The notes: generated by a model not told the origin, from the letters alone. A DNA stretch of 64,000 nt from Chromohalobacter canadensis (GCF_034479555.1 NZ_CP140151.1:3410001-3474000), one strand, 5' to 3'. Positions 17,839 through 25,255 are shown, numbered from the stretch's first letter. Numbers and translations: made by a program.

Positions 17839-18068
17839 TAGAATGCTTCCCGCCGCTGATCCTCTGGCTGCTCGCGCGTGGACATGAAATCCGCCGTGGC
17901 GCCAGGTTCGTCGAACCAGCTATCCCATGATTCTCCCGCTGGGACGATGATGCGCGTCCTGCCGATGGAGATGATCTCGACACGCTTTACACCCTCAGGA
18001 AAGGCGCTTGCTTTGGGGAGACGTATGGCTTGATTGCGATTGGATTGGAAAACGGAACCTTGAGGCAT
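17838..18068 (-). CDS. vapB: VapB-type antitoxin, copy 1
   Basis: Protein of 76 residues with an AbrB/MraZ-like swapped-hairpin DNA-binding N-terminus (VFQSNRNQAIRLPKASAFP) and an acidic, flexible C-terminus that would wrap the VapC toxin. The start is the ATG at 18068, with AAGGTGG five bases upstream on the minus strand; a GTG at 18077 is in frame but overlaps that site. A perfect 9-base inverted repeat lies just upstream and is the likely autoregulatory operator. Identical in sequence to copy 2. Confidence 0.87.
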   Translation of the reverse strand: MPQGSVFQSNRNQAIRLPKASAFPEGVKRVEIISIGRTRIIVPAGESWDSWFDEPGATADFMSTREQPEDQRREAF

Positions 18069-18078
18069 GACAGCCACC

Positions 18079-18105
18079 TTGGGATATTCTTTATGTATAT
18101 CCCAA
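18079..18105. promoter_or_regulatory. vapBC operator, copy 1
   Basis: TTGGGATAT (18079-18087) and ATATCCCAA (18097-18105) form a perfect inverted repeat with a 9-base spacer, 11 bases before the vapB start. Such palindromes are where AbrB-type antitoxins bind and repress their own operon. Confidence 0.65.
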
Positions 18106-18233
18106 TGTAGTGAGGCTCAAGAAGGCTGTCAATGTGCATGAATCGAAGCCTTGTGGCCCCCAGGAAGAAAGGCAAGATGGGCGTCAGTGCGTGCCTCTCG
18201 CGAAGGTCTCCCACAAGATACGCCGCATAGAGT

Positions 18234-18336
18234 GCCCACCCAGGTTGTGAGAAGATATTAGTGGGAGCGAATTTATTCCCGATAGTCCCTGTCGCAGGTG
18301 CCCGCAACGCGGTAGGCTTCCAGATCGAGACAGGAG
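18234..18336 (+). repeat. conserved REP-like leader upstream of rpn, copy 1
   Basis: About 100 bases from GCCCACCC through GTGGGAGCGAATTTATTCCC to CAGATCGAGACAGGAG precede this Rpn gene and recur at 20573 and 22565. The core GTGGGAGCGAAT..ATTC resembles gammaproteobacterial REP sequences. Here the hairpin half is imperfect (ATTCCC instead of ATTCGC). The segment ends in the gene's ribosome site. Confidence 0.6.
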
Positions 18337-18341
18337 CGCGC

Positions 18342-19322
18342 ATGGCCGAGACGACTTCCAATCATCACGATACCGGCTACAAGGAGCTGTTCAGCTACCC
18401 GGAGTTTGTGCAGCAGCTGATCGAAGGCTTTGCGCCGGGTGAAATTGCTGCGCTGATGGACTTCACGACGCTCAAGCAGCACAACGGCCATTACATCACG
18501 CCGATGTTCGAAGAAAGGATCGAGGATGTAGTGTGGTCGGTGGAAGTGACTTGGGACGGCGTGACGCAAGAGGTGTATTTGTACATCCTGCTGGAGTTCC
18601 AGTCGTCGGTGGATCGCACCATGCCGATCCGGTTGATGCACTATGTCGCTTGCTTCTACAGCGAGCTACTCAAGCAAAAGGTCACTACGCCCCGACAAGG
18701 CCTGCCGCCGGTGTTTCCGGTGGTGCTCTACAATGGCGTGGACCGCTGGGCGGCACCGTTGGATGTCTATCGCATGATTGCCCCGGAACCCCCGAGTTTT
18801 CTGCAGGTCTACCAACCACACTTGCGCTATTACTTGGTCGATGAAGGGCGCTATACTGACGAAGAGTTGGGATTGGTACAGACGCCGCTGAGCGGGGTGT
18901 TCAGTGTTGAGAAGGCGTCCAAGGATCGCCGGAGCCTCCAGCAAGCCGTGGACCGGGTCGTGGCGATCATGCAGGCTGATCCGAATAAGGACCGTACCGA
19001 CGCGATCATCACCCGCTGGTTGAAGCGCCACCTTCAACGACTCGGAGCGGAGGTCAACCTGGATCGGCTCAACAGTTTGGTGGAGGATAAAGACATGTTG
19101 GCAGAAAACTTACAGACCTGGGCCCAGAAAGAGCGGCAAGAAGGTCGTCAGGAAGGACTTCAGGAAGGACGTCAAGAAGCTGAGCAACGCGCTTTGGAAG
19201 ATAAACGTAATACCGCTCGCAACCTGATCGCTCGCACCGAGCTGGAAGATCAGATGATTGCGGAGATTACTGGTCTGGCCATCGAGGAAGTGAGCCAGCT
19301 GCGCTCCGAGAATAAGCACTGA
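18342..19322 (+). CDS. Rpn-family recombination-promoting nuclease/putative transposase, copy 1
   Basis: Protein of 326 residues of the Rpn/PD-(D/E)XK family (Pfam PF04754 type). The N-terminal HDTGYKELFSYPEFVQQLI is the family opening. The nuclease core includes an Asp in IEDVVWSVEV, then YLYILLEFQSSVDRTM, where the Glu and Gln of LLEFQS serve the active site. The C-terminus has a charged repeat (RQEGRQEGLQEGRQE) and a short helical tail. E. coli Rpn proteins are DNA endonucleases that stimulate RecA-independent recombination and have been linked to phage defence. The start is the ATG at 18342, with CAGGAG seven bases before. Followed by a strong terminator. Near-identical to the broken copy at 22.7 kb. 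Confidence 0.82.
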   Translation: MAETTSNHHDTGYKELFSYPEFVQQLIEGFAPGEIAALMDFTTLKQHNGHYITPMFEERIEDVVWSVEVTWDGVTQEVYLYILLEFQSSVDRTMPIRLMHYVACFYSELLKQKVTTPRQGLPPVFPVVLYNGVDRWAAPLDVYRMIAPEPPSFLQVYQPHLRYYLVDEGRYTDEELGLVQTPLSGVFSVEKASKDRRSLQQAVDRVVAIMQADPNKDRTDAIITRWLKRHLQRLGAEVNLDRLNSLVEDKDMLAENLQTWAQKERQEGRQEGLQEGRQEAEQRALEDKRNTARNLIARTELEDQMIAEITGLAIEEVSQLRSENKH

Positions 19323-19359
19323 CCCCCTCGTTTAATTGACCATGAACTGATGTTTAATG

Positions 19360-19385
19360 ACGGCCTCTTATGAGGCCGTTTTTGT
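19360..19385 (+). terminator. rho-independent terminator after rpn copy 1
   Basis: ACGGCCTC, TTAT loop, GAGGCCGT, then TTTTTG: a perfect 8-base stem followed by a T run, about 40 bases after the rpn stop. Confidence 0.75.
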
Positions 19386-19539
19386 TGTGCGCGAGGCGAT
19401 GTACGACGTCCAGGTTTTGTAACGACAGCGATAGCTATATAGGGTGTGTGTACATTTTGTGTCGAACGTCGATGCCGGCAATGGGGCTCGGCGCCTCGAC
19501 AATGCCTGACAATCTGACTTACAACTTCAATATTACAGG

Positions 19540-20523
19540 GTGATCGAATTGAGCAACCAGCTACTGACCGGACGCAGCTCCCTGATGTTCAGCACGGCCT
19601 TGGCCGCTTTGTTTCTGGCAGCGCCTTCCTTGTCGGCCAGTGAGGCCGAGCAGGAAGAGTCGGCCAACAAGAGCGGGCCGGAAACCATCGCCAACCAGTT
19701 CGTGTTCGGCTCCGGCAAGGAGTGTCCCCATGAGCCGTACTGCCTGCCCGCGCTCGAGGAAGAGTACGGCTTGCACTTCGCCGATTTCGTGGTCACCGAC
19801 CCCGGTGGGCCACGCACGCGAGAGGCGCTTGTGAACGGAGACATCCAGATCGGCGTGCTCTTCACCACCAATGGGTATCTCGCCACTGACCGTTTCGTCT
19901 TGCTGGAGGATGACCGTAACGCCCAGCCGGCGGAAAACGTCATCCCGGTGGCCCACCAGTCCATCGCCGACGCCTACCCTGAGATCGGTAAGGTACTCAA
20001 TCCGCTCAGCGCCGCCCTGACGACCCCGGAGCTGGCCGAGATGAATCGACGCTTCGCGCTCGACGGGGTGGACGCGGAGACCATCGCCCGAGAGTGGCTC
20101 AAGGAGCACGGAGCGCCCGCGCCTTCGGAAAGTGCGCCGACAAAAGAGGGCCCCACCATCGTGGTCGGCTCCGGCAACTTCGCCGAGAGCATCATCCTGG
20201 CGGAAATGTACCACCAGGCGCTCGATCAGGCGGGATACCCCACCCGGCATCGGCAGGAAATCGGCAACCGCGCCACCTATCTGCCCCTGCTCGAAAGCGG
20301 CGAAATCGACTTGTTTCCGGAATACACCGGCAGTCTGGGTGGCTGGCTGAACACGCTCGCCGACACAAGCGGACAACCCCTTTCGGCATTGCTGCCCGAA
20401 CGCGACCTGGTGGGCTTCGAGCCAGCCCCTGCGCAAGACAAGAACGGCTTCGTGGTCACCGCTGAGACCGCGCAGCGCTACGACCTCGAAAAAATCAGCG
20501 ATCTGGCGAAGCCCGCTCCCTGA
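19540..20523 (+). pseudogene. chimeric, truncated OpuAC/OsmF-type glycine-betaine-binding protein
   Basis: The encoded 327 residues start with a signal peptide (LLTGRSSLMFSTALAALFLAAP). Then follows the second lobe of an OpuAC-type domain (CLPALEEEYGLHFADFVVTDPGGPRTREAL..IGVLFTT, then LTTPELAEMNRRF). A new OpuAC domain then begins at residue 207 (TIVVGSGNFAESIILAEMY..YTGSLGGWL) and stops after its first lobe. So the first lobe of domain 1 and the second lobe of domain 2 are missing. Intact members bind glycine betaine or choline for ABC import. The 3' end runs into the DNA next to a REP-like leader. The start may be GTG 19540 or TTG 19549. It is probably a rearranged, non-functional remnant. 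No transporter subunits are nearby. Confidence 0.65.
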
Positions 20524-20546
20524 AGTTTGCTTCTTGGAGTTTGCAT

Positions 20547-20571
20547 ATTGGTCAACACGGCCGAGGCATGG
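20547..20571 (+). repeat. fragment matching the 3' end of wzb
   Basis: ATTGGTCAACACGGCCGAGG and the next five bases match 24307-24331 inside the tyrosine phosphatase gene at 23 of 25 positions, both differences being G to A. This is a short relic of a duplicated or relocated wzb end, directly next to the REP-like leader. Confidence 0.5.
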
Positions 20572-20572
20572 C

Positions 20573-20677
20573 GCCCACCCAGGTTGTGAGAAGATATTAG
20601 TGGGAGCGAATTTATTCGCGATAGTCCCTGTCCCAGGTGCCCGCAACGCGGTAAGCTTCCAGGGTCGAGACAGGAGC
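20573..20677 (+). repeat. conserved REP-like leader upstream of rpn, copy 2
   Basis: The same leader as at 18234 and 22565. Here the core has the perfect hairpin GCGAAT-TT-ATTCGC. It ends in CAGGAG, the ribosome site of the next Rpn gene, although that gene is only distantly related to the other two, so the leader is more conserved than the genes. Confidence 0.6.
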
Positions 20678-20681
20678 ACGC

Positions 20682-21662
20682 ATGGCGAGTCAACCCCACC
20701 ACCCTCACGACCACAGCTATAAGTTGCTGTTCTCTCACCCCGAGATGGTGAGAGATCTATTGACCGGGTTCGTCAAGGAAGCCTGGGTGGAACAACTCGA
20801 CTTCTCGACACTGGAGAAGGTCAGCGGCTCCTATATCACCGAAGATCTGCGGGATCGCGAGGACGACGTCATCTGGCGAGTGCGCTGGGGCGACGACTGG
20901 CTCTATGTTTACTTGCTGCTCGAGTTCCAGTCGAGCGTCGATAGATTCATGGCCGTGCGAGTGATGACCTACCTGGGGCTGCTCTATCAGGACTTGATTC
21001 GTCAGGGGGCCTTTACTCCCAATGGCAAGCTACCGCCGGTATTGCCGATTGTGCTCTATAATGGGGAGAAGCGCTGGACGGCAGCACAAAACGTGGCGGA
21101 CCTGGTCGAACAGGTACCCGGAGGGCTCGAACGCTATCGGCCGGACTTGGCCTATCTGCTTCTCGACGAAGGGGCGGTCATCAGCGACCCTGAGTGGTCG
21201 GATCACATGCGCAACGTGGCTGCTGCGCTCTTTCGATTGGAGCACAATCGCGACGAGCAAGATATGCTGGAGGTGCTGGGCACGCTGGTCGAGTGGCTCA
21301 AGGCGCCCGAGCAAACCGGGCTACGACGGGCCTTCGTGGTGTGGATACGCCGCGTACTGCTGCCCAACCGAGCGCCGGGGATGGAACTGCCCGAGTTCAA
21401 TGAGTTGCAGGATCTACACGAGGTACACGACATGCTGGCAGAACGCATCAAGCAATGGCCTGAACGGTGGGAAGAAAAAGGCCGCCAGGAAGGCCGCCAG
21501 GAAGGACGTCAAGAAGGTCGCCAGGAAGGCGAACAACGGGGCATCGAGAAGACTGCCCGCAACCTGATCAAGCTGGGGGTACTCAGTGATGAACAGATCG
21601 CCGAGGCCACAGGGCTGACGGTGGCCGACGTGGAAGGGCTGCGCGAAGAAGACACGCAGTGA
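20682..21662 (+). CDS. Rpn-family nuclease, divergent paralogue
   Basis: Protein of 326 residues with the Rpn plan: HDHSYKLLFSHPEMVRDLL at the start, DDVIWRVRWGDDWLYVYLLLEFQSSVD as the nuclease core, a middle helical domain, and a C-terminal RQEG repeat (four near-perfect units) before a helical end with EQIAEATGLTV. It keeps the putative catalytic Asp and the Glu-x-Gln motif, so it should be active. It differs from the other two Rpn genes over most of its length but shares their upstream leader. A hairpin terminator follows. It lies between the two copies of the VapBC-Rpn duplication. Confidence 0.82.
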   Translation: MASQPHHPHDHSYKLLFSHPEMVRDLLTGFVKEAWVEQLDFSTLEKVSGSYITEDLRDREDDVIWRVRWGDDWLYVYLLLEFQSSVDRFMAVRVMTYLGLLYQDLIRQGAFTPNGKLPPVLPIVLYNGEKRWTAAQNVADLVEQVPGGLERYRPDLAYLLLDEGAVISDPEWSDHMRNVAAALFRLEHNRDEQDMLEVLGTLVEWLKAPEQTGLRRAFVVWIRRVLLPNRAPGMELPEFNELQDLHEVHDMLAERIKQWPERWEEKGRQEGRQEGRQEGRQEGEQRGIEKTARNLIKLGVLSDEQIAEATGLTVADVEGLREEDTQ

Positions 21663-21697
21663 TCCTGCAGCGAATGGATCATGAACTACGTTTTAGA

Positions 21698-21720
21698 CGG
21701 CTCCTTTTGGGGCCGTTGTT
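21698..21720 (+). terminator. terminator after the divergent rpn gene
   Basis: CGGCTCC, TTTT, GGGGCCG with one G-T pair, followed by TTGTTGTTT. It lies about 35 bases after the stop. Confidence 0.6.
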
Positions 21721-21758
21721 GTTTGTGGCCGAGTTTGGCGCGTGGGCGGCGAGGTGTC

Positions 21759-22169
21759 TCATGGGGCATGAGTCGTCCAGTCGTCCAGACGCAGCCCCGA
21801 AACGCGCTCGAATTCACGTAGGTTATTGGTGACGACAATCAGGCCCTGCGAGCGTGCATGACCCGCGATCATCTGATCATAAGGCCCTATAGGGGTACCC
21901 GCTTTCGCGAGTTCGGCTCTTAGTTGGCCAGTATGGGCAGCGGCATCGTTATCGTAAGGCAGAACTTCCAGCCGCGCTGCGAAGCTTTCGACGACGCCGA
22001 TGTTGTGCTCGGGGTTACTGGATTTCTCCGCGCCATAGACGAGCTCCATCAGCGTGATGGAACTAATGCACATCTGGCTGTGATGGCGCTTGAAGATCTC
22101 CCGCACTGAGGGCGGTTTGTTCTTGATCGTATAAATGCAAATATTGGTGTCGAGCATATATTTCAGCAT
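21759..22169 (-). CDS. vapC: VapC-type PIN-domain toxin, copy 2
   Basis: Same as copy 1 apart from Gly58 for Ala58. The three acidic PIN residues (Asp7, Glu42, Asp98) are kept and the gene is intact. It overlaps the vapB stop in the same way. Two identical toxins with matching antitoxins would be cross-neutralised, so loss of either copy alone should be tolerated. Confidence 0.87.
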   Translation of the reverse strand: MLKYMLDTNICIYTIKNKPPSVREIFKRHHSQMCISSITLMELVYGAEKSSNPEHNIGVVESFAARLEVLPYDNDAAAHTGQLRAELAKAGTPIGPYDQMIAGHARSQGLIVVTNNLREFERVSGLRLDDWTTHAP

Positions 22170-22399
22170 TAGAATGCTTCCCGCCGCTGATCCTCTGGCT
22201 GCTCGCGCGTGGACATGAAATCCGCCGTGGCGCCAGGTTCGTCGAACCAGCTATCCCATGATTCTCCCGCTGGGACGATGATGCGCGTCCTGCCGATGGA
22301 GATGATCTCGACACGCTTTACACCCTCAGGAAAGGCGCTTGCTTTGGGGAGACGTATGGCTTGATTGCGATTGGATTGGAAAACGGAACCTTGAGGCAT
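22169..22399 (-). CDS. vapB: VapB-type antitoxin, copy 2
   Basis: Protein of 76 residues, identical in sequence to copy 1, with the ATG at 22399 and the same AAGGTGG ribosome site. Being identical, it should bind both operators and both toxins. Confidence 0.86.
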   Translation of the reverse strand: MPQGSVFQSNRNQAIRLPKASAFPEGVKRVEIISIGRTRIIVPAGESWDSWFDEPGATADFMSTREQPEDQRREAF

Positions 22400-22409
22400 G
22401 ACAGCCACC

Positions 22410-22436
22410 TTGGGATATTCTTTATGTATATCCCAA
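22410..22436. promoter_or_regulatory. vapBC operator, copy 2
   Basis: TTGGGATAT (22410-22418) and ATATCCCAA (22428-22436), the same perfect inverted repeat as in copy 1, conserved together with the genes. Confidence 0.65.
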
Positions 22437-22564
22437 TGTAGTGAGGCTCAAGAAGGCTGTCAATGTGCATGAATCGAAGCCTTGTGGCCCCCAGGAAGAA
22501 AGGCAAGATGGGCGTCAGTGCGTGCCTCTCGCGAAGGTCTCCCACAAGATACGCCGCATAGAGT

Positions 22565-22667
22565 GCCCACCCAGGTTGTGAGAAGATATTAGTGGGAGCG
22601 AATTTATTCCCGATAGTCCCTGTCGCAGGTGCCCGCAACGCGGTAGGCTTCCAGATCGAGACAGGAG
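22565..22667 (+). repeat. conserved REP-like leader upstream of rpn, copy 3
   Basis: Third occurrence of the roughly 100-base leader, the same as the one at 18234 because it lies inside the duplicated module, ending in CAGGAG before the broken Rpn gene. Confidence 0.6.
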
Positions 22668-22672
22668 CGCGC

Positions 22673-23726
22673 ATGGCCGAGACGACTTCCAATCATCACG
22701 ATACCGGCTACAAGGAGCTGTTCAGCTACCCGGAATTCGTGCAGCAGCTGATCGAAGGCTTTGCACCAGCCGAGATCGCCACGCTGATGGACTTCACGAC
22801 GCTCAAGCAGCACAACGGCCATTACATCACGCCGATGTTCGAAGAAAGGATCGAGGATGTAGTGTGGTCGGTGGAAGTGACTTGGGACGGCGTGACGCAA
22901 GAGGTGTATTTGTACATCCTGCTGGACAAATTCATCGGGAATGAATTTGGGCGCACTTCAGTGCGCCCGAAGGGTGGGCGCCATGGATGGCGCACATCTG
23001 TTTCAGTCGTCGGTGGATCGCACCATGCCGATCCGGTTGATGCACTATGTCGCTTGCTTCTACAGCGAGCTACTCAAGCAAAAGGTCACTACGCCCCGCC
23101 AAGGCCTGCCGCCGGTGTTTCCGGTGGTGCTCTACAATGGCGTGGACCGCTGGGCGGCACCGTTGGATGTCTATCGCATGATTGCCCCGGAACCGCCGAG
23201 CTTTCTGCAGGTCTACCAACCACACTTGCGCTATTACTTGGTCGATGAAGGGCGCTATACTGACGAAGAGTTGGGATTGGTCCAGACGCCGCTGAGCGGG
23301 GTGTTCAGTGTTGAGAAGGCGTCCAAGGATCGCCGGAGCCTCCAGCAAGCCGTGGACCGGGTCGTGGCGATCATGCAGGCTGATCCGAATAAGGACCGTA
23401 CCGACGCGATCATCACCCGCTGGTTGAAGCGCCACCTTCAACGACTCGGAGCGGAGGTCAACCTGGATCGGCTCAACAGTTTGGTGGAGGATAAAGACAT
23501 GTTGGCAGAAAACTTACAGACCTGGGCCCAGAAAGAGCGGCAAGAAGGTCGTCAGGAAGGACTTCAGGAAGGACGTCAAGAAGCTGAGCAACGCGCTTTG
23601 GAAGATAAACGTAATACCGCTCGCAACCTGATCGCTCGCACCGAGCTGGAAGATCAGATGATTGCGGAGATTACTGGTCTGGCCATCGAGGAAGTGAGCC
23701 AGCTGCGCTCCGAGAATAAGCACTGA
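22673..23726 (+). pseudogene. Rpn-family nuclease gene interrupted by a hairpin cassette
   Basis: Second copy of the Rpn gene at 18.3 kb. It matches up to the codons for YLYILL. The next codon changes from Glu to Asp and 73 extra bases follow (22927-22999), after which the gene resumes at FQSSVDRTM in another frame. The insertion falls exactly at the LLEFQS active-site motif. The upstream frame runs on to a stop at 23248 in a wrong frame. Downstream, an ATG supplied by the insert at 22941 opens a 261-codon frame that fuses 20 new residues to the rest of the protein. That product would lack the catalytic Asp and Glu, so nuclease function should be lost. Confidence 0.82.
22927..22999. repeat. 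73-base cassette of three adjacent hairpins (REP/BIME-like insertion)
   Basis: Comparison with the intact Rpn gene shows this exact segment to be an insertion. It folds into three consecutive hairpins: AAATTCAT/ATGAATTT (22928-22948), GGGCGCACT-TC-AGTGCGCCC (22949-22968) and GCGCCAT-GG-ATGGCGC (22978-22993). Its blocks ATCGGGAAT-AATT and GGGTGGGCGCC correspond, in inverted orientation, to blocks of the REP-like leaders upstream of the Rpn genes. Confidence 0.75.
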
Positions 23727-23763
23727 CCCCCTCGTTTAATTGACCATGAACTGATGTTTAATG

Positions 23764-23789
23764 ACGGCCTCTTATGAGGCCGTTTTTGT
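23764..23789 (+). terminator. terminator after the broken rpn copy
   Basis: Same ACGGCCTC-TTAT-GAGGCCGT hairpin with TTTTTG as after the first copy. Confidence 0.75.
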
Positions 23790-23905
23790 TTGTGGCCGGG
23801 GCATGAGCACACCCATGCTTGGATGGCGAGGCTTTTCATCTTCCGGTGGGTGCGCTTTGGCGTCACGATAGGGTGTTGTGCAAAGCGAAATGGGGCTCGG
23901 CATTG

Positions 23906-24346
23906 ATGTTTAAACGTATTCTGGTGGTGTGTACGGGCAATATCTGTCGTAGCCCAGTGGCGGCGGCGCTGTTACAGCGGCAGTATCCTGATCGGATGAT
24001 TGCCACGGCGGGCCTTGGCGCGCGTGTGGGAGAGGGCGTCGAGACGCATTCGCGCGCATTGGCGGAGGCCGAAAAGCCGGAGCTCGCCAATGCGCTCAAG
24101 GCGCATAAGGCACGCCAGATCGATGAAACGATGCTGCGCGAAGCGGACTTGGTCTTGGTAATGACGGAACGCCAACGTAGCGCGGTGGGGGAGCTGTTAC
24201 CCTCGGCGTTCGGCAAGACCATGCTGTTCGGGCGTTGGCTGGCCAACCCGGAAATTTCCGACCCCTACGGCAAGAGCGATGAAGCGTTCACGCACGTGCA
24301 TCGGCAATTGGTCAACGCGGCCGAGGCGTGGGCGGGGAAGTTGTAG
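23906..24346 (+). CDS. wzb: low-molecular-weight protein tyrosine phosphatase (Wzb type)
   Basis: Protein of 146 residues, normal for Wzb/Etp. The P-loop CTGNICRS starts at Cys9 with Arg15, and the general-acid Asp lies in SDPYGKSDEAF near residue 118. In group 1 capsule and EPS systems this enzyme removes phosphate from the tyrosine cluster of the Wzc kinase, allowing cycles of polymerisation and export. Here it is separated from wza/wzc by more than 12 kb that includes a catabolic operon, an unusual arrangement that suggests rearrangement. I choose the ATG at 23906 because the P-loop then sits at the usual distance from the N-terminus. A terminator follows. Confidence 0.85.
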   Translation: MFKRILVVCTGNICRSPVAAALLQRQYPDRMIATAGLGARVGEGVETHSRALAEAEKPELANALKAHKARQIDETMLREADLVLVMTERQRSAVGELLPSAFGKTMLFGRWLANPEISDPYGKSDEAFTHVHRQLVNAAEAWAGKL

Positions 24347-24400
24347 CCTGGTATTGAGAAATTATACGTACTGAACAGTGCAGTGACGCGTAAATGCTGA

Positions 24401-24430
24401 CGGCCCCTCTTTTGGGGCCGTTTGTGTTTG
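24401..24430 (+). terminator. terminator after wzb
   Basis: CGGCCCC, TCTTTT loop, GGGGCCG, then TTTGTGTTTG: a perfect 7-base stem 55 bases after the stop. Confidence 0.65.
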
Positions 24431-24458
24431 TGGGCTTTTTTCGCCCGGATGGGGCATG

Positions 24459-25007
24459 TCATTCGCCTCGAGTCTTCAGCGAAACGAACAGCATCAGGGG
24501 ATTGTCAGGGTTTTCGACGAAGCCATGCTTCTTATAGAAAGCCGCCACGTCCTCGTCGAGGGCGTCAACGACCAGGGCACGCGCTGCAACATGTCCAGCC
24601 GCGAGCAAGGACCGCTCGATGGCCTCGGCCAGCAAGTCCTTACCGAGCCCCGTCCCCTGGCAAGGATGGTCTACCGCCAGTCTTCCCAGCTTGATGACAG
24701 GGAGTTCGGTGGGCATGTTGCGCCGCATGCTCTTGGGGGCTTCTTCCCGCAGCACCGACCCCGTCGCCAACGAGATATAGCCCGCCACTTGGTTCATTCC
24801 TGCGTAACAAACGACATATGTCGTCGTGGCTTGGCGCTTGGTGTTTTTCAGGCCCCGAGCCTTCAAGAAATCGTTGAGGCTGTTACGGCCACAGTCAAAT
24901 TTATCGACGTCGTGATGCTCATTGATAACGACGGGAGGCTCAATATCCGCCACCTCGATTACGTCTTGTCCCAGCGCTTCTTGCGATTCATCAGTTTCAT
25001 TACACAC
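24459..25007 (-). CDS. GNAT-type acetyltransferase toxin (TacT/AtaT-like)
   Basis: Protein of about 182 residues. It has the family's opening motif FDCGRNSLNDFLKARGLKN near residue 37, the acetyl-CoA loop HPCQGTGLGKDLLAEAI near residue 115, and the late AAFYKKHGFV helix-strand. Toxins of this group acetylate the amino group of charged tRNAs and stop translation; the partner is a DUF1778/ribbon-helix-helix antitoxin encoded just upstream. The frame begins at GTG 25007 with GGAA before it, overlapping the antitoxin gene by 49 bases, so expression is coupled. The start is not certain because the first 20 residues are not typical of the family. Minus strand, converging on wzb. Confidence 0.8.
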   Translation of the reverse strand: MCNETDESQEALGQDVIEVADIEPPVVINEHHDVDKFDCGRNSLNDFLKARGLKNTKRQATTTYVVCYAGMNQVAGYISLATGSVLREEAPKSMRRNMPTELPVIKLGRLAVDHPCQGTGLGKDLLAEAIERSLLAAGHVAARALVVDALDEDVAAFYKKHGFVENPDNPLMLFVSLKTRGE

Positions 25008-25255
25008 GGATTTTCCTCGATAGGGGTCTCTAGTGCTCTCTCGAAGGCCTCAAACGAGCGGTCATCCATCACATACATGCGCCGATCCATTAGAATTTCC
25101 TCGGCTCGACGGCATGCAGCATCCAGCACGAAGCTGGTTCGATCACCGCCACATTCTGCAACGGCCCTGTCGATGAGGGCGCGTTTTCTACTCTCAACGC
25201 GCATATTGAGAGGCAACAATTTAGTGCGCGCCTCTACAACTTGGCTCATGTTCAT
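24959..25255 (-). CDS. DUF1778/TacA-like antitoxin
   Basis: Protein of 98 residues with a ribbon-helix-helix start (LPLNMRVESRKRALIDRAVAE), a CGGDRTSFVLDAACRRAEEIL helix pair typical of DUF1778 antitoxins, and a C-terminal tail (FEAFERALETPIEENPC) that in this family blocks the toxin's acetyl-CoA pocket. I choose the ATG at 25255; two further upstream in-frame starts add only hydrophobic residues. It forms an operon with the acetyltransferase toxin. Confidence 0.8.
   Translation of the reverse strand: MNMSQVVEARTKLLPLNMRVESRKRALIDRAVAECGGDRTSFVLDAACRRAEEILMDRRMYVMDDRSFEAFERALETPIEENPCVMKLMNRKKRWDKT

Larger units (their letters stand above)
17426..19387. repeat. direct repeat copy 1 of the VapBC-Rpn module
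   Basis: This stretch is nearly identical to 21757-23791. It contains vapC and vapB on the minus strand, an operator, the conserved leader and an intact Rpn gene on the plus strand, ending in the ACGGCCTC hairpin terminator. The offset is exactly 4331 bases until the hairpin insertion in copy 2, and 4404 after it. Only scattered base differences were seen (for example Ala/Gly in VapC and Gly/Ala in Rpn). Recombination between the copies would delete about 4.3 kb. Confidence 0.88.
21757..23791. repeat. direct repeat copy 2 of the VapBC-Rpn module
   Basis: Second copy of 17426-19387, with intact vapC and vapB, the same operator and leader, and an Rpn gene that is broken by a 73-base hairpin insertion. 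It ends after the same ACGGCCTC terminator. The boundaries are sharp, with unrelated DNA outside on both sides. Confidence 0.88.

Noticed and set aside
18120-18361. Minus-strand frame through the REP-like leader
   Set aside because: It reads across non-coding repeat DNA that recurs in front of Rpn genes and has no protein-like features.
19561-20679. Long minus-strand open frame opposite the OpuAC fragment
   Set aside because: It has no recognisable motifs, is antisense to a gene with clear domain matches, and long antisense frames are expected in GC-rich DNA.
21479-21535. Short repeats (GRQE-coding units) considered as a CRISPR-like or tandem array
   Set aside because: They are in-frame codons of the RQEG repeat common at Rpn C-termini, with no spacers.
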